Assembly (NCBI GenBank): GCA_026196225.1
Contig: JAPHRD010000016.1
Span: 1 to 34,042 of the forward strand
DNA length: 34,042 nt
Source of the DNA: Motiliproteus sp.
GTDB lineage: Bacteria; Pseudomonadota; Gammaproteobacteria; Pseudomonadales; Balneatricaceae
Direction of reading: 5' to 3'
Shown here in pieces: positions 32,216 through 34,042 of the stretch (position 1 is its first letter; every line of letters begins with the position of its first letter). The translations under genes and the position numbers were made by a program. Under the pieces are notes generated by a model. The model was not told the DNA's origin. It saw only the letters and a list, made by a program, of their open reading frames with translations, and made no database searches.

Positions 32216-32986
32216 ATGACTTCAACACTTATGCAAGGGAAAAAGGTACTGATCGTCGGTATCGCCAACGATCAGAGTATCGCTTACGGTTGCGCCAAAA
32301 TACTAAAACAGCAGGGCGCGCAGCTTTGCATCACCTATCTCAACGAAAAAGCCAGACGCTTTGTAGCCCCCCTGGCCGAAGAGTTAGAAGCAGAGCTCTT
32401 TCTGCCCCTGGACGTCAGCCAGGAAGGACAGCTGCAAACCCTGTTCAACGATATTGAACAGCATTGGGGGCAATTAGACGGTCTCGTCCACTCTATCGCT
32501 TTCTGCCCTATGGACGATCTCCATGCGCCGATCTCCCAATGCTCCCGCAACGGTTTTTTACAAGCCATGGACGTCTCCTGCTATAGCTTTATCGAAATGT
32601 CACGAATGGCCCAACCATTGATGAAAAATGGCGGTAGCCTGATCAACTTCTCCTATCTTGGTAGCGCCATGGCGGTAGAAGACTACAATGTGATGGGAGT
32701 CGCCAAGGCCGCACTGGAAGCATCCACCCGCTACCTGGCTCGCGATCTTGGCCCCAACAACATTCGTGTTAACTGCATCTCACCAGGAACCATTCAGACA
32801 CGTGCCGCCGGCGGCATCAAAGATTTCGACAGTATGCTGCGCTACAACCAGGAGAAAGCTGTCGACAATCAGTTGCCTACCATCGATGAAGTAGGTAACG
32901 CCGCGCTCTACTACCTGAGCGACCTGTCTCAGGGTGTTACCGGCACTATCCACTATGTGGATCACGGGGTGAATATCGTCGGTTAA
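32216..32986 (+). CDS. fabI: FabI-type enoyl-ACP reductase (possible paralog)
   Basis: A 256-residue SDR-fold enzyme of the last step of fatty-acid elongation, reducing the enoyl-ACP double bond with NAD(P)H. The cofactor loop IVGIANDQSIAYG (residues 13-25), VHSIAF and the active site YLGSAMAVEDYNVMGVAK match FabI, with Tyr147, Tyr157 and Lys164 in the same spacing as E. coli Tyr146, Tyr156, Lys163. GGIKDFDSML is the substrate loop. An earlier TTG (32201) is rejected for lack of a ribosome site. ATG 32216 is chosen, though ATG 32231 is possible. Divergence from E. coli FabI suggests it may be a second, specialised copy, which the window cannot show. Confidence 0.87.
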   Translation: MTSTLMQGKKVLIVGIANDQSIAYGCAKILKQQGAQLCITYLNEKARRFVAPLAEELEAELFLPLDVSQEGQLQTLFNDIEQHWGQLDGLVHSIAFCPMDDLHAPISQCSRNGFLQAMDVSCYSFIEMSRMAQPLMKNGGSLINFSYLGSAMAVEDYNVMGVAKAALEASTRYLARDLGPNNIRVNCISPGTIQTRAAGGIKDFDSMLRYNQEKAVDNQLPTIDEVGNAALYYLSDLSQGVTGTIHYVDHGVNIVG

Positions 32987-33054
32987 CGACTCTCCCCATG
33001 CCATCACCAGTTGCGGTATGCTGTATCGACCCGGATAAATAAGGAAGTGTCGAT

Positions 33055-33606
33055 ATGGCTGATAATCCGTGGACCACGCTGAATTCCAGACTGGTCTATG
33101 AAAATCCCTGGATTGAGCTGCAGGAAGACCAGGTCATCAACCCCAACGGCGGGCGCGGCATCTACGGATTGGTAAAATTCCGTAACCGCGCCATCGGCAT
33201 TATCCCGGTGGATGACGAAGGCTACACCTGGTTGGTGGGTCAATACCGCTACGCCCTCGACAACTACAGCTGGGAGATCCCCATGGGCGGGCACCCGGTA
33301 GACCAGGATCCGCAACAGGGGGCGCTGAGGGAATTGGCTGAGGAGACAGGATTGCGGGCGAAATCGCTGGAAGAGATCGCCCGCGTGGAGCTATCCAACT
33401 CTATTACCGATGAAATTGGTATCGTCTATCTGGCTCAACAACTGACCCAAGGTGAGACCGATTTTGATGAAACTGAAGACCTGCAACTGAAACGCTTACC
33501 TCTGTCTGAGGCGATCCAGTGGGCACTGGATGGACGGATACGAGATGCCCTCAGCGTTATCGGTCTGCTAAAACTATCGCAGCAACAAGTAGCAAATCGA
33601 TGCTGA
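33055..33606 (+). CDS. NUDIX hydrolase (ADP-ribose pyrophosphatase-like)
   Basis: A 183-residue protein of the NUDIX superfamily, most like the ADP-sugar pyrophosphatase branch (NudF-type), which cleaves ADP-ribose to AMP and ribose-5-phosphate. The Nudix box spans about 78-100: GGHPVDQDPQQGALRELAEETGL. The catalytic REL-x-EE core (92-97) is complete. The first glutamate of the G-x5-E pattern is Gln84. The N-terminal beta-domain (NPWIELQEDQ) is typical of the ADP-ribose group. AAGGAA precedes the ATG. It overlaps the following hydrolase start by 7 bases, suggesting coupled translation. Confidence 0.9.
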   Translation: MADNPWTTLNSRLVYENPWIELQEDQVINPNGGRGIYGLVKFRNRAIGIIPVDDEGYTWLVGQYRYALDNYSWEIPMGGHPVDQDPQQGALRELAEETGLRAKSLEEIARVELSNSITDEIGIVYLAQQLTQGETDFDETEDLQLKRLPLSEAIQWALDGRIRDALSVIGLLKLSQQQVANRC

Positions 33607-33959
33607 GTTTTCTGACAAAATTTCTCACCACCTGCATCCTGTTCTATGGCCTGTTGGCCCTGCTGATGTACAGTTTTCAACGACAGATGATTTTTCATCC
33701 ACAAGATCTGGATGATCAGGACCGTGCCCAATTTCAGTCTTACCAAATCAGCTTTAGCAGCCAAGGGGTCGAACTTTATGGTTGGTACCTAGATAGCAAT
33801 AGCAAAGACCTGAAAAGTAAGGACAGTTCAAAACCCCTCCTAATCTACTACGGTGGCAATGCCGAAGAGATCTCCTGGAACATCCCCTATTTCCAACAAT
33901 TCTTCGATGCCTCTCTATTGTTAGTGAACTACCGGGGTTATGGCGTAACCGGCCGGTAA
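33600..33959 (+). pseudogene. Truncated alpha/beta hydrolase (N-terminal 119 residues only)
   Basis: It begins MLSFLTKFLTTCILFYGLLA, an N-terminal membrane anchor, then continues through the family blocks MIFHPQ, GVELYGWYLD, LLIYYGGNAEE and LLVNYRGYGVTG, where the frame stops at TAA 33957-33959. Members of this family run to about 270-300 residues and carry the catalytic G-x-S-x-G further on, so the protein is cut before its active site. The ATG overlaps the NUDIX stop by 7 bases. The stop falls within bases that may belong to an inserted element (see the palindrome at 33995-34024). A sequencing error is an alternative explanation. Confidence 0.7.
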
Positions 33960-33994
33960 ACCCATCTTCCGCGCCAGGCTCAAGCGGATAATGT

Positions 33995-34024
33995 AGGTGT
34001 CCACCCAGATTCAAGTGGACACCT
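33995..34024. repeat. Perfect 10-bp inverted repeat at the right edge, possible insertion-sequence end
   Basis: AGGTGTCCAC (33995-34004) and GTGGACACCT (34015-34024) are exact reverse complements around a 10-base spacer, and flanking ATAA/TTAT extend the symmetry imperfectly. It lies directly after the hydrolase that ends prematurely, so it may belong to the end region of an inserted element beginning near 33956 (GTAAACCC). No transposase is in the window to confirm this. Confidence 0.45.
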
Positions 34025-34042
34025 GTTATGACCCTGATAATC

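Noticed and set aside
33055-33606. NUDIX protein judged inactive because of Gln84 in place of the first box glutamate
   Set aside because: The catalytic REL-x-EE core is complete, and that first position is not the main metal ligand in the family, so loss of activity is not supported.

Overview
The window reads as chromosomal DNA of a free-living, probably marine gammaproteobacterium, close to the Oceanospirillales or Pseudomonas side of the class. This is inferred from gene content: ATP-type PEP carboxykinase, CmoA/CmoB/CmoM tRNA modification, YciA, AzoR, an LbtU-type siderophore porin, malonyl-CoA decarboxylase and abundant c-di-GMP signalling. No rRNA or tRNA gene is present to fix the genus. 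Coding density is high, in short, mostly convergent or divergent units of one to three genes.

Layout. 1-2000: the start of a Glu/Leu/Phe/Val dehydrogenase leaving the left edge on the minus strand, then a metallo-beta-lactamase-fold protein and a DUF938 methyltransferase. 2187-5521: a NIT-domain chemotaxis receptor converging on a membrane HD-GYP phosphodiesterase. 5706-7600: an LbtU-like porin behind a Fur-box-like site, then a bacteriohemerythrin whose promoter carries a clean palindrome, closed by a shared terminator. 7634-12021: pckA, a Sel1/SLT lytic transglycosylase, an OmpA-like glycine-zipper lipoprotein and a small secreted protein. 12231-18446: a PilZ protein, cmoM, a 458-residue methyltransferase with an unassigned C-terminal domain, azoR with a divergent LysR regulator, and overlapping cmoA-cmoB. 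18455-23536: an ICMT-like membrane methyltransferase, a 1287-residue PAS/GAF/GGDEF/EAL protein, and yciA. 23736-24967: a compact promoter, 39-codon ORF and terminator unit, then an EamA transporter. 25288-29529: msrA, a small lipoprotein, a VOC protein, a degenerate FmdB-type zinc ribbon, malonyl-CoA decarboxylase, an orphan ORF and a HIT protein. 29618-34042: phosphate acyltransferase and acetate kinase (overlapping), a small cytochrome c, a FabI-type reductase, a NUDIX hydrolase, and an alpha/beta hydrolase that breaks off next to a palindrome resembling an insertion-sequence end.

How the genes fit together. Three themes recur. First, c-di-GMP signalling has a bifunctional-looking GGDEF/EAL enzyme, an HD-GYP phosphodiesterase and a PilZ receptor. 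Second, wobble-uridine (cmo5U34) tRNA modification has CmoA making carboxy-SAM, CmoB transferring it, and CmoM methylating the product. Third, central acyl metabolism has PckA, malonyl-CoA decarboxylase, Pta/AckA, FabI and YciA. An iron/oxygen theme (porin plus hemerythrin) is smaller.

The least explained items are the 23.7-23.95 kb small unit, the C-terminal half of the methyltransferase at 13501-14877, the palindromic operators before the receptor and hemerythrin genes, and the broken hydrolase at the right edge. I did not find a CRISPR array, prophage, complete transposon or obvious defence island.
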